Source: Sambucus nigra
Taxonomy: Eukaryota > Streptophyta > Magnoliopsida > Dipsacales > Adoxaceae
Reading direction: 5' to 3'
DNA: 64,000 bases
Assembly: GCA_949130495.1 (NCBI GenBank)
Contig: OX422210.1
Span: forward strand, 635,814,585 to 635,878,584
The number at the start of each line of letters is the position of its first letter. Within the stretch, counting starts at the first letter, position 1. The position numbers and the translations under genes were made by a program. The notes below the pieces were generated by a model. It made no database searches. It was not told the DNA's origin and saw nothing but the letters and a program-made list of their open reading frames with translations. This document shows positions 10,707-23,768 of the stretch, one piece after another.

Positions 10707-10869
10707 TAGGATAGAATGGAGACAAAAGTACTAGAATGCATAAGAATAATGGGCGCTAATATACAACATTCGTGATGTATCAACGACATTAAACATTCCT
10801 TGCAAATAGGTATCATATATATCTTAGAAATCCTTTTCTTATCTCATTCGACCTTCTTCTTCTTCATTA
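10161..10869. other. Region without recognisable gene; AT microsatellite
   Basis: AT-rich sequence with two GACCGGTTGATC-type palindromic boxes (about 10278-10360) and a TATA-like TTTATAG near 10460. It could be an LTR or 3' part of element B. A pure (AT)n run sits at 10644-10704. No coding sequence is supported. Confidence 0.4.
10644..10704. repeat. (AT)n microsatellite, about 61 bp
   Basis: Uninterrupted alternating A and T. Likely polymorphic in length. Confidence 0.95.
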
Positions 10870-11491
10870 AAATAAATAACTATGTGTGCCCCATAGGCTG
10901 GCATTGTATTGTTATCTACATTGCGTTGACGAATCTATAACGCTCCTGCTGACATATGCTTGTTGATAATCGTCCTCAAGGTAAAACATGAAACCGTGGG
11001 ATGACCAATGCGCTAATGGATCTTATAGTAATTTGGGTAAGCTTGAACATCTACCCTGGGAGCATAAGGTGGAGAGTTTCTAGGAGGAAAAACTAATCCA
11101 TCCCCAATATGGTGTTGTAGCATCGCATTACCTCTTCAGCACTACATGGCAATGGAGGTGGATCCTCACGATTAAAGTTCCTTTTGTTATTATTTTTTTT
11201 CCCATTTTGTTCTAGACTATGTGCCTCCCTCAGCATAATTAACTCATGAAAACTGAGCTCGTCCAACTGCTTGACTAACAGGTCATTTCCACGTGATGTT
11301 GTTCATTATAGGGAGAGGTCGAATGACCACTGCAATATTTTGAGACGCTCTCATGAAGGATTTGAATATGCCTTCTCTTCTATTATTTATTAAGTGATAA
11401 ATGAACTATAGTAGCAATCCTTACGCGTAAATTTTAAAGAGATTTCACTCCATTGCAGCTTCTCGTACATATAAAGATCTATCTCTAAACA
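10870..11491 (-). pseudogene. Element B gag, downstream part
   Basis: Minus strand: RDRSLYVREAAME at the right edge continues the gag reading from 22612-21736 across the insertion of element C. Further on, a degenerate knuckle region reads HPTVSCFTL and MPAYGAH, as in the gag C-terminus of plant gypsy elements. Stops occur throughout. No pol of this element is found in the window; it may lie left of element A or be lost. Confidence 0.65.
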
Positions 11492-13931
11492 TGTAACATT
11501 CGTACTTTCGAATCAAGTAAATTAAAAACCCTAATCCCTTATAGTTATTATTTTACCCCTCATAGAAAATGCAAATTTAAAACTATCCTAAAAGGATGAA
11601 ACTACTCTACAAACCCTAAAAAAATTTACTAAATTTCCATAGTATCCCTTAAAGTTATAACATTTCTAAAATGAGCCTTGAACTTTTCAAAAAAGTATAA
11701 CTTGACCTATACTTAACCCCTAGACCTAAACTTTATATCAAATGAAACCTTTGGACTTCAACAAATTACAAATTAATCCCTTACATTTTCTTAAAATTAC
11801 AAAAACACTATATTTTGAACCAAATAAATATATACACTTCCATCCAAGGTCTAAAAACTAAACAACCTATATTATCACATTCCCCTCCCTCCCCCCACCC
11901 CACCTATCACAACATAAGCCTCCACATAGGCAGGATAGTATAAAAACACAAATTTAAGTTTCAATTAACTTATCTTTTTAAACTTGGAAAAAATCCACCT
12001 CCCAATTGATCCAATACCTTCTCCTATTTATAACCTATAAATTTCCCATGATCAGAAGCTCCGAATCCCACCTCTTAAGCTTATCCAAAATTCAAAAAAT
12101 TTCCTCTAAACGAGTATTCTATCATTTTATGCATTATAATTCATTCTTTCAATTCCAAACATTTTACGTTTTGATATTATACGCATATCAATCAAAATAG
12201 TAAAACTTTAACATACAAAATGGCCTTTGTGCAAAAAAACCAGAAAAAACCTCCTATAAAGCTTGAGATTCAATGGTGAAATTTAATTTGTTGACTTTGA
12301 ACAGTTTCAAAGTCAGAAAATGGTTCCTAATGAATGCGGGAGATTTAATGAAACGGTCATTTCCCAAAAATCATAAGTTTTGATCTCCAATTGTTCAAAG
12401 GTGTTTTCTGGTGCAGAAAAAACCTTAAATTATCCACAATCAAACCACCTCAATCCTTCAAACCAAAACCAAATTCTTTCTTAGGATAGTAGAAACCGAA
12501 CTATGCTCATAAATACCTCTGACATATTTAGTACAACTTCAAACGTTCAATTAAAATTTCTGAAAAACACAAAGTTTTATAGCTCAATGAATACTGAACC
12601 TCAATCCGTAAAACTTATATTTTTGGATTCCTTGTTAAAAATTGGTGGGTTGGTTCAGGAATCATCTCAAATGGTTTAGAAAATCATGAGTTATTTAAAT
12701 TCAAAGTTTTTCAAACACTAAGTCAACTTTCGAGAGGTTAAAGACAAACTTATTCAACCCGAACTGCCAAGCGCACGAGGGCAGGTAGCCAATCAAAAAA
12801 TTCTGATTTTTCCAATATTTTAATTTATTTTTCTGGTCAAAATAGTATAAGGTAAGACTACGTTTGGTCAAACCTATCCAAAGTTATAAAAAAAATTAGG
12901 CTTTTAAGTTATAAATATTTTCCTTAAATTGTAAATTAACCCCTCCTAACCTTTTCAAATTATGATATTTTACCCCAACTTTTTTCTACAAATACTTTGA
13001 TCAATTTTGGGTTAAAAAGTCTTCACCAAGTTTCAAATTTGACTCTAAAACTAAGATTTTAAAGTCCCAAAATATTTATAATTTCACCTCTTAAACTTTA
13101 ATGTACACAACTTTTAGTACAAAGTAACCAAAATCAACCTTATTTCCCACCATACTTACTCACACAAATATTTCTATTCTTAAACATTTCTCACCTAATA
13201 ACTGATATCATTGTAATGATTGATTCAGTTCACCCTTGCACCTCTATGAAATATTATTTTTGTAAAAGCATTAATAATAATTAGGGAGTAGACTACTATG
13301 TTATCCCACATAACTTTTCTACTTGGTCGAATCTATATTTTAGCTATATACGTATGAGTGCCGCTTTAATTGTGTTCCTAACCAGTTACCTTTCTCCAAA
13401 AGTTTTGGATTGATTATTATTTGTTTTTACAGATGGGTTATTTATTTATAGACCCCCTTTGTAATCTGATAAGTATGGGATTATCAGGTTAAAACTCCTT
13501 GACTTTCTTATTATGTAAATATATTAAATTGTCAGACATTTGAATTCTATACATACTCTACTTCCATCTATACATATAATTTGTTATAAAATTAATAGAA
13601 CCTGCTTAGCATATTTGTGATAATTCCTTTTACCTCCAGATGGCCCAGGAGAAAGAGGATAGTCTATCTTCCATTTTTGTGACATACACAAATGAAGTGT
13701 TTGCATATGTAATCATATGGATGGAGACTAAGCTAGATGGGCGCAAGGAGTGGTACTTTTCTATTACTTACTTTATATTTTGTGTTGACAATAAGATTTA
13801 ACTCATCCATATGGTGGTAGTACATTATATTTTATGTCTTAATGAATAAAGTTATGTTTTTCGTCTTAACTTTAATTCATTGTTGTATATATAATCTCTT
13901 GTACATTCATACCAAAAAATAGGGCATGAGA
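11492..13931 (+). repeat. 5' LTR of element C (2440 bp)
   Basis: Begins TGTAACATTCGTAC and ends near GGGCATGAGA, next to a PBS. It aligns along its length with 19059-21735 but lacks about 237 bp that the 3' copy has at roughly 20750-20995. The AT-rich body contains no coding sequence; a few short open frames in it are chance. Confidence 0.85.
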
Positions 13932-13934
13932 AGT

Positions 13935-13946
13935 TGGTATTAGTGC
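13935..13946 (+). promoter_or_regulatory. PBS of element C, degenerate
   Basis: TGGTATTAGTGC, four bases after the LTR end, corresponds to the initiator-Met tRNA PBS TGGTATCAGAGC with two substitutions. Confidence 0.75.
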
Positions 13947-14739
13947 TTGTTTTAATTAAGATTTCGTCGGTTTAGAAACATATACGGGAAAAATTCTATA
14001 GTATATTTATTATTTTATCTTTTTGTAACTTCTTTATCGATATTATATAGTAAATTCCTTTTTGCCGCATGAACACATGGGACTTTATTCTATTCAATTT
14101 GGATTTCATTCCTAACAATCATTGGGAAACTACTGTTAGAGAACAAGCGTTTGCACGGCTCAAAAGAAATGATTCGCATTGTTAATGAGGACTGGGTAGA
14201 CTCGAGCAGTGACGTGAAGTGATTGGTATTAACAAATAGAGTCTCAAGGGGGTACAAGTCGTGAGATAAATAAGTGATTATGTGGATAATCCAGTTATAT
14301 TCCGAGAAGAAGTTAATCTTGCTCTAACCAATGCACAGCCATCTCCACCGCCTTATCCTGAGGCTACATCAAACGACGAACTTATCATTGGACTTTCTTC
14401 AGATTCAAGTGATTCTATTAACGATGATCCATCTGAGCCTGATAATTTTTTTAAGTTCCAAATTTTGATTCTTCAGAAAATGATGTTGCTATTTCACTTA
14501 GGAAAATCGAAAAAGAAAAACATCCCTTCTAATGTGATATAATAAAAAAAAAAGTAATGTTTATAGTGTGTCCAACTACTATGTTAGGATGTTGACTTAT
14601 GTAAAATAGGCAATTGTGTGAAATACTACTATAATGTAACATATAAACTTTATATTTATGTATAATATAACTAGGCTTGTGATACACACTTTGTATTATG
14701 TTCTTTTGTATCATTATGACTGTTCTATTATATTTTAGT
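13947..14739 (+). other. Element C leader with a short unrecognised frame
   Basis: Untranslated leader of element C. A frame from GTG 14282 to 14542 encodes an acidic Ser/Asp/Pro-rich 86-residue peptide (PSPPPYPEATSNDELI), possibly a remnant of an N-terminal gag extension. No domain recognised. Confidence 0.4.
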
Positions 14740-15610
14740 ATGGTTAGTACTCGAATTCCCTCTACTGGAATTCAAGCTGAACAGACCCACGCTGAAGGAA
14801 TCATGCGATGTCTACAGGAATTAAAGTCCCTATCCCGACAATAATAAATTCCTCACCCAGCCCTAGAGGAAATCTCAGATGAAATGCATTGAATTAATGA
14901 TCTTAACGAATTTTTAAGACAACGACCTCCTTTATTTCTTGGAAATCTAAGTTCTAGTGATGCTAAGAAATGGATTCATCAGATTGTGAAAATTCTTAAT
15001 GGAGTAGGGATAACTGCTAATCTTTGAGTAATTCTACTGTTTATATGTTTGAAGGTGGAATTGATTTTTGGTGCAAGTTGCCTTTTGAAATCAGAATGTT
15101 ATTATATTAACTTCAGAGTAATTTGAAGAAATCTTCTTCAAAAATATTTTTCCTGAAGCTAAATGAAATCAATAAATTGTAGATTTATTGAGGTTACAAC
15201 AAGAAAATTTGTCCATAGCCTAATACGAAGCCAAATTCATCGAGTTGTCCCGTTATGTTATTAAGTATATGGATATCGAGGTAAAGAAATGTAAGTAGTT
15301 TGAAAGAGGACTAAGGATCAAGACTTCTATTGCTCCTTTGAAGATCCAAAATTACTCTCAACTTACTTTGCAGCAGTTATGGAGCGTAATTCTTCTAGTG
15401 TTGTACGATACCCTCAAACCCGTCATTAGAAATAATCATGTTGTTAGAACCTTACTTTAATCTTTACCTCAGCCTTATCCAAATCCAAATGGACAAGTTT
15501 ATTCCCAAATTCAGCATAACAGTACTCATCTAGTGATTCATTGTCATGAATTTTAAGAATTAGGACATATTCACCCACAATGTCCTAGTTGAAATCTTCT
15601 CCAATCCTCC
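14740..15610 (+). pseudogene. gag of element C
   Basis: ATG at 14740 (MVSTRIPSTGIQ) opens a frame that hits stops after about 34 codons. Beyond them FLRQRPPLFLGNLSSSDAK and WIHQIVKIL match the chromovirus gag capsid start, and C-H-E-F..GHIHPQC at 15542-15590 is a CCHC zinc knuckle. Many stops; non-functional. Confidence 0.75.
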
Positions 15611-15789
15611 GTTAGCTAGATAATCCCCCCAAAACTCAAAATTCTCATCCTATCCAAATCCATCCTAATCCAAATCCTATCAAGAAAATTGTACCAATCC
15701 CTCGTCGTGGAAAGAATTATGCTATACTGCCTATACGACACTTCCATGACATGATAGAAGGTATAATACTTTTCCATAATCTTCCTGCA

Positions 15790-18700
15790 CATATTTAATT
15801 TGAGTCTGGTTCAATACACTCATTTATAAGTTTCAAACAAGGTAATTTTTTACAATTATTAACTATATATTTAACTATTCCAATAATAATAGAATTACCT
15901 ACGGGTGAAGTCAATACACCTAGTCAAGGATATGAAAATTTTAAAATTTACCTAGGTTTAGGTACGCTCTTGGTAAATTTGATAATTCTAGATATTTGTA
16001 ATTTCGATATTTTTATCAGGATAGATGCTTTGTTAGGACATCACACCTAGATTGATTGTCACGCGAAGAAAATTTATTTTTAAAACTAAGACAATTATTC
16101 CTTTGTATTTCAAGGATCGGGTCTTTCTAAACCCTCAACCTCCCAAATTCAAAATTCCTCTTCCTTAATTCCTAGAATTTTGAAACAATTCAAAGATGTT
16201 TTTCCTTAAGAATTACCAGGAATACCCCCTTCTTGAGAAATAGAATTTAGTATAAATCTTTATACTAATATTTTCCCTATTTTAATTCCTCCATATCGAA
16301 TGTCCCCTTTAAAACTTCGATAACTCCGTACCCAACTAGATGATCTTCTTGAAAAGGGTTTTATTCTTTTTAGTACATATCCATGGGGAGTTCATGCATT
16401 ATTTGTTAAGAAACAAGATGGAAGCTTTAGGTTATACATTGATTATCGTAAGCTAAACTCGGTGACTATTAAGAATAAGTATCCTCTACCCCCAAATAGG
16501 AGATTTATTTGATCAACTTCGAGGTGCGAGGTTTTTTTATAAAATAGACTTACGATCTGGTTACCATCAATTGCGAGTAAGAGAAACAGACATTTCAAAA
16601 ACTTCTTTTCGAACTCGTTATGGGCATTTCGAATTTATTGTCATGTCATTTGGATTAACCAATGCGCCCGAGGCTTTCATGGATCTTATGCATAGAATCT
16701 TTAGACCTTTTCTTGACCAATCTATTATCATATTGATTGACGATATTCTTGTTAATTCCTAAAATCCAGTAGAGCATGCCTAACATTTAGAGACAGTATT
16801 AGGTACTTTAAGAAATTACTGGTTATATACTAAAAAGAGAAAATGTGATTTATCAATGAAAAAGGTAATTCCTAGGACATGTGAATTCTAGAAATGGAAT
16901 CCAAGTTAATCCTGCCAAAATTTCAACCATTTTAGAATGGGAAAATCCTACCAATATCACCGAGATAAAAAAAAATTCTAGGATTAGCAGATTATTATTG
17001 TCACTTTGTGGAAGGATTTTTTTGCATTGCTCTTCCCTTTTAAAGCTAACTAGGAAGGAAGTACCATTTGTATGGACTGGTGAATGTGATCAAGCATTCC
17101 AAATTTTAAAGGACAAGCTAACTATTATTCATGTCCTAACTATTCCTTCTAGTGATGTAACTATGATGTATATGATGACGCCTCGTTGCAAGGTTTAAGA
17201 CGTGATTTAATGCAAAAAGGGAAAGTTGTTGAGTGTGGATCACGGCAACTCAAACCTTATTAGTGTAATTACCCTGTCCATGATTTTGAGTTAGTTATCA
17301 TAGTGTTTGATTTAAAGATCTGGCATTGTTACATTTAATGTGAAGAATTATAAGTCTTTTCTGATCAATATATCTTTACTCAACAAGATTTAAATCTAAG
17401 ACAAGTACATTAGATGGAATTTTTGGAAGATTACTTGTTTCAATTAGAATACCACCTAGGAAAGGGTAATGTAGTAGACGATGCTTTAAGTCGCGATCCC
17501 CTTGGAAGACTCCAAGCTTTAATATCTTATGACATTTCTTCTACCATAGAGCAATACAATCATCAATTAATACCTCCTTTCTTAAAATTTTCCAATACAG
17601 TTGCATATCCAGATTTGAGAAAGAAAATTTTAACACAATAGTTCCAAGATCCTTTTTTCACAATATATTCAGTATAAAAACCCCGACTTCTCCTATGATA
17701 AGGAAATAGGCTTGTGATTTAGAAATAGATCATATGTGCCTGATCATTCCTCTTTTTGAGAAGAAGTATTACAGGAAGCCCATCATTAAAAGTTTATAAT
17801 TCACCTTGAAAGCTCCAAAATTTACCACAAATTGAAGAAACAATATTGGTGGTCAAATATGAGAAATGATTGAGAGTTTTGTAAGAAGATGTTTTACTTG
17901 TCAACAATTAAAGATAGAACACCAGTATCCTGGTGAACTTCTTCAACCCTTACCAATTTTATATTGGAAATGAGATCATATCACAATGGATTTTTTTAGT
18001 GGACTACCTCGTATGTCTGAAGGATATAATTCCATTTGGGTAATAGTATAACAACTACCAAGACTTCCTATTTTATACAAATGAATACCACTGATTCTTT
18101 TCAAAATCTTGGTAAACTCTACATTCGAGAAATTATGCCATTACATGGAATTCCTATATCCATCATGTCAGAACGAGATTCCCATTTTGTAGGAAAGTTT
18201 TGGCAAGCACTTCAGACCGCCAAGAGTAATAAACTCCTTTTAAATACCGCAATACACCCTCAAACGGATGGACAATCTGAAAATACAATTCAAACATTAT
18301 AATATATGTTATGAGCTTGTACGTTAGATATGCCCAACAATTGGAATGAACACTCATCCCTCGTTGTGTTTTCCTACAACGAAAGTTACCAGTCAAGTAT
18401 AAAAGCCGCTCCATTTGAAGCCTTGTATGGAAGACCATGTCATTCGCTTAAATGTTGGATGGAATCAAGACATAGTAAATAATTTGGTCTCGTAATAATT
18501 CAAGAAACCACTGAGAAAATACAATAAATTTGAGAAAGATTAAAGATAACCCAATATCATCAAAAGTTATGCAAACCAGCATCGGAAGCCCCTAGAATTT
18601 CAAGTTTATGACCAAGTATTTTTAAAGTTTCTCCTCAAAAAGGGATTTTATGTTTTTGAAAGAAAGAGAAATTAACCCCCAAATATATTGGTCCTTTTAC

Positions 18701-19020
18701 TTTTTATAAACGAATCGGACCTGTAGCCTACCGATTAGAATTACAGATGGAATTACCCAGTATTCACAATATATTCCATGTATCCCAGTTACGCCAGTAT
18801 ATTCTTGATCACTCCCATATCACTACATGGCAAGAAATTTATGTTCAATCAAATCACGAATTTAAAGCATGCCCTATTCAAATTTTGAATCGCGTGGTAA
18901 AACTTCTCAAAAATAAAAAAATCCTCTCAGTCAAAGTAGTTTGGAAACATCAAAATCAACAATAAGCTATATGGGAACCAGAACAAGCTATGAAAGATCA
19001 ATATCCTAATCTCTTCGAAG
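15790..19020 (+). pseudogene. pol of element C: protease, RT, RNase H, integrase, chromodomain
   Basis: Protease: ESGSIHSFIS at about 15802 (Asp-Ser-Gly site with Asp changed to Glu), then [44 protein letters not shown], and the catalytic box [10 protein letters not shown] ending at 16758. RNase H end: VVDDALSRDPLG near 17480. Integrase: HHCC region with FVRRCFTCQQLK near 17880, MDFFSGLP-like core start near 17985, and HPQTDGQSENT near 18260. Chromodomain and tail: 18747-19018, ending WEPEQAMKDQYPNLFEG. The parts sit in different frames with many stops, but the order is complete. Confidence 0.9.
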
Positions 19021-19058
19021 GTAAATTCGAGGACGAATTTCTTTTTAGATCAGTAGAC

Positions 19059-21735
19059 TGTAACATCCGTACTTTTGAATAATGTAAATTAAAAACCCTA
19101 ATCACTTATAATTCTTATTTTACCCCTCATATAATATGAAAATTCAAAAATATCCTAAATAAGAATAAAAATACTCAAAAACCCCTTAAATTTTAATAAA
19201 TTTCCTAAGTAGCCCTTAAAGTTTTAACATTTTTAAAATGACCCCTGAAGCTTTCAAATAAGTATAACTTGACCTATACTTAACCCCTAGACCCAAACTT
19301 TATGTCAAATTATACCAATAGACTCTAATAACTACAAATTATAAATTCATCCCGTATATTTTCTAAAAATTATAGAATTATCTCTAAAACTTGTAAAATA
19401 CCATACTTTGAATCAAATAAATATATACACTTCCATCCAAGGACTAAAAACTAAACAGTTTATATTTTCACATTCTCCCCTCACCACATCAGCCTCCATA
19501 TAGGCAGAATAGTCCAAAAACATATGCAAACACCATGCTCACATGTGAAATTCAAGTTCCCATTAACTTATTTTCTTAAACTTGGGAAGAATCCACCTCC
19601 TAATCGATCCAGTACCTTCTCCTCTTCATAACCTATAAACCGTGATCAGAAGCTCCATATCCCACCTTTTATTCAAAATTCAAAAATTTCCCTCTAAACA
19701 GGTATTCTATCATTTTAAGCATTATATTCATTCTTTCATTCCAAATTTTTTCTACGTTGATATTATACACATATCAATCAAAACCGTAGAGCTTTTACAT
19801 CCAAAATGGCCTCTGTGCAAAGAAAAAAAAACTTTATTAAAGCTTGAGCTTCCAAGGTGGAATTCCTTTACTTTGAACCAGTTTCAAAGTGAGAACATGG
19901 TTCCTTATGAACTCAGGAGCACTAATGCAATGGTCATTTTCAAAAAATCTTACTTTTTGAGCCTCAATTGTTCAAAGGTGTTTTTTACTTCAGAAAAAGA
20001 AAAACTTTAAATTCTCTACAAGTAGACTACCCTTCAAACCAAAACCAAATATTTCCTTAGGATAGCAAAAACCCAACTATATTCATAAATACCGCTGCCA
20101 TATTTAGTACAGCTTCAAAAGTTCAGTCAAAATTTCTGAAAGACACAGTTTTATGACTCGAGGAATACTGAACCTCAATCCACAAAACTTATACTTTTGG
20201 ATTCCTTGTGAAAAAATAGGTTGGGTTGGTTCAAAATTAATCTCAAATGGCTTAGAAAAACATGAGTTATTTGAAGTCAAAGTTTTTCAAACCCTAAGTC
20301 AACTGTTGAGAGGTTGAAGACGAACTTTCTCAACCAGAACTGTAGACAAAGCGCGTGAGGGCAGGTGGCCAATCAAAAAATTCTGATTTTTTCCAATATT
20401 TTTATTTTATTTTTCTGGTCAAAATTGTATAAGGTAAGACTGTGTTTGGTCAAACCTAGCCAAAGTTATAAAAAAATAGGATTTTAAGTTAAAAATATTT
20501 TCCTTAAATTACAAATTAACTCGTCCCGACTTTTTCAAATTATGATATTTTACCCCAACTTTTTTCAACAGATACTTTGATGAATTTTGAGTAAAAAAGT
20601 ATTTGCACTAAGTTTTAAATTTAACTTTAAACCTAACATTTTTAAGTTCAAAACTATTTACAATTTCACCCCATAAACTTTAATATACACAACTTTTACT
20701 ACAAAGTAACCAAAACAACGTTATTTCCCATAATACTTACTCACACAAATATTTGTATACAGATAATCAAGTACCAACTCTGCCCGACATCCTCTTTTGA
20801 CCTAATTGAGCCGTTTTCATATTTGTACAAGTAGGTCTTTTACCTTTTTAATAGTAAACTTTAGCGTGCTTGCTTAACTTCCTATTGATATCATTTCATG
20901 ATAGACCAATTTAATTCTAAGTTTATGCAGAAATTACCATACTCATATATTGTTATATAACGAATGGTTTTAATTATGATCATTAGGTCAACTTAACATT
21001 TCTCACCAAATAACTGATATCATTATAATGATTGATTCAGTTCACCCTTGCTCCTCTGTTCAATATTATTTTTGTAAAAGCATCAGTAATAACTACATAC
21101 GCATGAATGTCGTGTTATCCCATGAAACTTTTCTACTTAGCCTATGGTCTTAGATATTGAGAGCTCAGACTTTAACTATGTGGTTAGCCAGATACCTTTA
21201 TTCAAAAGTTTTGGAATCATTTGATTTTATTGAAGGCTTATTTATTTCTATACACCCTTTGTAATCTGGTAAGTATAGGATTATAAAGTTAAAACTCCTT
21301 AACTTTTTTATTATGTAAATATGTTAAGTTGTCAGACATTCGAATTCTATACACACTCCAACTTCCATTTATACATATAATTTGTTATAAAATTAGTAGA
21401 ACCTGCTTAGCGTATTTGTCCTAATTACTTTTTTCCTTCGGATGGTCTAGGAAAAAGAGGATAGTCTCTATTACCTTTTTGTGACATACACGGATCACAT
21501 GTTTGCATATGTAACCATATGGATGGAGACTAAACCAGATGGGAGCAAGTAGTGGCACTTCTCTATTAATTACTTTATATTTCATGTTGACTATAAGATG
21601 TAACTCGCCCCTATAGTGGTATTGCAATATATTTAATGTCTTAATGAATAAAGTTTTATTTTTCGCATTAACTTTAATTCATTGTTGTACGTATACTCTC
21701 TTGTACATTCATACAAAAAAAAATAGGGTGTGATA
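19059..21735 (+). repeat. 3' LTR of element C (2677 bp)
   Basis: Starts TGTAACATCCGTAC right after the chromovirus-typical GAGGACGAATTTCTTTT leader and a damaged PPT, and ends AGGGTGTGATA. It is longer than the 5' LTR by about 237 bp. Confidence 0.85.
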
Positions 21736-22612
21736 AAACCTCATGCTGTAAGCCATCGACTCCTCACCTGACTTTTGTTTCTCTCGAGAAACCTGAGACA
21801 TGGTAAATTTATCATTTGGTAGAAAGAATTTCTAGATAAATTCCACATGCATATCTTCCCACATTTCCACATGCCTTGGGATTAATGAGAGTATCACTGT
21901 AAGCTTTCTTAATAAGGGGTTTTAAAAAAACTATAAATGTAGTTTTTGTTATTATATTTAGCACCTAAGTGCTCTACAAATATTTTTAAATGCTTTTTGG
22001 ATTGCCCTTTTTTCCATTAAACTTCTCAAATATTTTAAGAATATACCCCTCAGGGTAAGATTGATCATTATACTTCTCTGGGTAAGGAGTACGAAATCAA
22101 TGTAAATAGAATATGCTTTGCTAAATGTTTGTGAGGATGATGCCAACATCTTAGTCATTTCCATTTTAATCTCCAAAATATTCAAAGAAGGAAAAATATC
22201 TTCTTCTACTATCTTGGATTTATAGTGGAGTGATCACAGGTAAGGGGTGATGATAATTTGAGATTCAGCGGTTGGAAATACTTCACAAGCAAGATTGATC
22301 ATAACAAAATTAGACTGGCAAGTGTAATGGGCATTCCCATTAAGGGAACAAGAGGTTGTGCCACTAGTGTAACGAAGGAACTTAGTTCCATCGTAGAACT
22401 AAAAATCATCATTCCTTGTTGACTTTGGAGGAACTCCATGAGATTGGTCATTTGGTTAGGACCCAAAAAAAGCTCCTGGAAAGTTACCCCACATGAACAT
22501 TTCTCGTTGAAACAGTGACTTGAGGAACCTCAGTAGAAGGTGTAACAACCTTTTATTCCTTGTGCTGAGCAACATCAGATGCAAAAATACAGTTTATATT
22601 TTCATTCACCAT
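21736..22612 (-). pseudogene. Element B gag, upstream part with start codon
   Basis: Minus-strand ATG at 22612 (MVNENINCIFAS), 16 bases after a PBS-like site, opens a stop-containing frame. Near the left edge it reads KFTMSQVSREKQKSGEES and MAYSMRF, the conserved gag segment that precedes the capsid C-terminal domain. The reading resumes in frame at 11491, on the other side of element C. Confidence 0.65.
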
Positions 22613-22627
22613 CTCTAAGATAATACC

Positions 22628-22645
22628 TCCCCAACAGAGTTGCCA
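22628..22645 (-). promoter_or_regulatory. PBS-like site of element B
   Basis: Minus strand TGGCAACTCTGTTGGGGA resembles the TGGCGACTCTGCTGGGGA leader seen after the 5' LTR of many plant gypsy elements. It places the 5' LTR of element B at higher coordinates. Confidence 0.55.
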
Positions 22646-22649
22646 AATA

Positions 22650-23768
22650 TAAGAGAGTACTTCTCTTTAGGTTATAAAAAGAAATAGTTTTTCTCTTTTG
22701 GCATGGGTGTTTATAGTGAAACTAATGCGTAACCCCAATTAATGGTGGTGGAAAAATATACTTTACAAGAATGGTAAAAAAATGCAACAGTGAAGGAAAA
22801 TATGCTCAAAGGGGAAAATAAACTATAAGAACACAATAAATAACACGGTTCACCCAACTTGGGCTATGCTCACAGGAGCTCGAGTTTTATTTTACTTAGA
22901 GAATGAAAATAAATATTTACAAACAGTCAACATCAATAACAAAACTTCTCATCGCAAATGTATAAATTGTTTAAACTCCTATAAGAAGCTCAAAATCTCT
23001 TGACTTCATCTATTTTGTTTTCTCTTTTGTATCTCTCTTGAATCTCTGCAAGTTCCCACATTTTATGTCTCTTCCTCAATGAATGAATGAAGCATATATA
23101 GTTTTAGATTTAACTCATGGGAACTTGGGTTCTTTTTCCTCTTTTGGAATTTTTTGCTGGAAAAATACCATCAGTAATTAAGTGGTGGACATACCCGTTA
23201 AGTATGGGTTAAAGTTGCCTTAAAACATGGAAGAAAATGATACTTTAACTAAGAGTGATCCAGCTTTAACATGTGGCTTAAGAGCATTGCCCAATATTTA
23301 ATATAAAGTCTTCACATATGGGATCCTGTGAAAAAAGGAATATTCCTTTATGTCACATAGTGCTTTCAATATCAAAACAATTTTACATATCATTAATACT
23401 TTAGTCAAGAAAGTTGATGTTTGCTCGTAACATGCGCAATCGGGTGACCTATTTTTCAACCTTCTTTATCACGTAGAGTTTTTCCGTAACCTTCTCAATT
23501 AAGTAAAGCAGTTTTTATCTCTGTATTCTTAAAAGAAGTTTCTTTGGGAACCATCTCACCTAGGTTGATCGATGGAGTATACAGTTTCCTTAGTTATGTG
23601 AGACTTATTCTTTCGAGTATAATGATTAACCTTTTTCACATAGAATCGAATGAACTCCCATTTGCCATTGAAAGTAATTTATCTCTAAGTTGGGAATTTT
23701 AGAAATAAGCCCCTCCCACAAATGATGCTTATGGATTCCACCACCATCAAAACCACTAGCCTATAGAT
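22650..23768 (-). other. Probable 5' LTR of element B; boundaries uncertain
   Basis: Non-coding sequence directly upstream (minus strand) of the PBS-like site and gag of element B, so at least its right-hand neighbour should be LTR. No second copy is present for comparison, and clear TG/CA ends were not found. The left end of the outer CACTA element must also lie in or near the high-coordinate part of this stretch. Confidence 0.4.

Larger units (their letters stand above)
11492..21735 (+). mobile_element. Element C: chromodomain Ty3/gypsy retrotransposon, complete but decayed (10.2 kb)
   Basis: Two related LTRs (11492-13931 and 19059-21735) flank PBS, gag, protease, RT, RNase H, integrase and a C-terminal chromodomain in that order, the layout of chromoviruses. 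The long LTRs suggest the Tekay branch (inference). Flanks are AAACA on the left and AAACC on the right, a near-perfect 5 bp TSD. Joining the flanks restores the reading of element B's gag on the minus strand. Every coding domain has stops. Confidence 0.9.

Noticed and set aside
10547..10816. 89-codon minus-strand open frame
   Set aside because: More than twenty of its codons are the Tyr-Ile repeat produced by the (AT)n microsatellite; the rest has no family match I can see.
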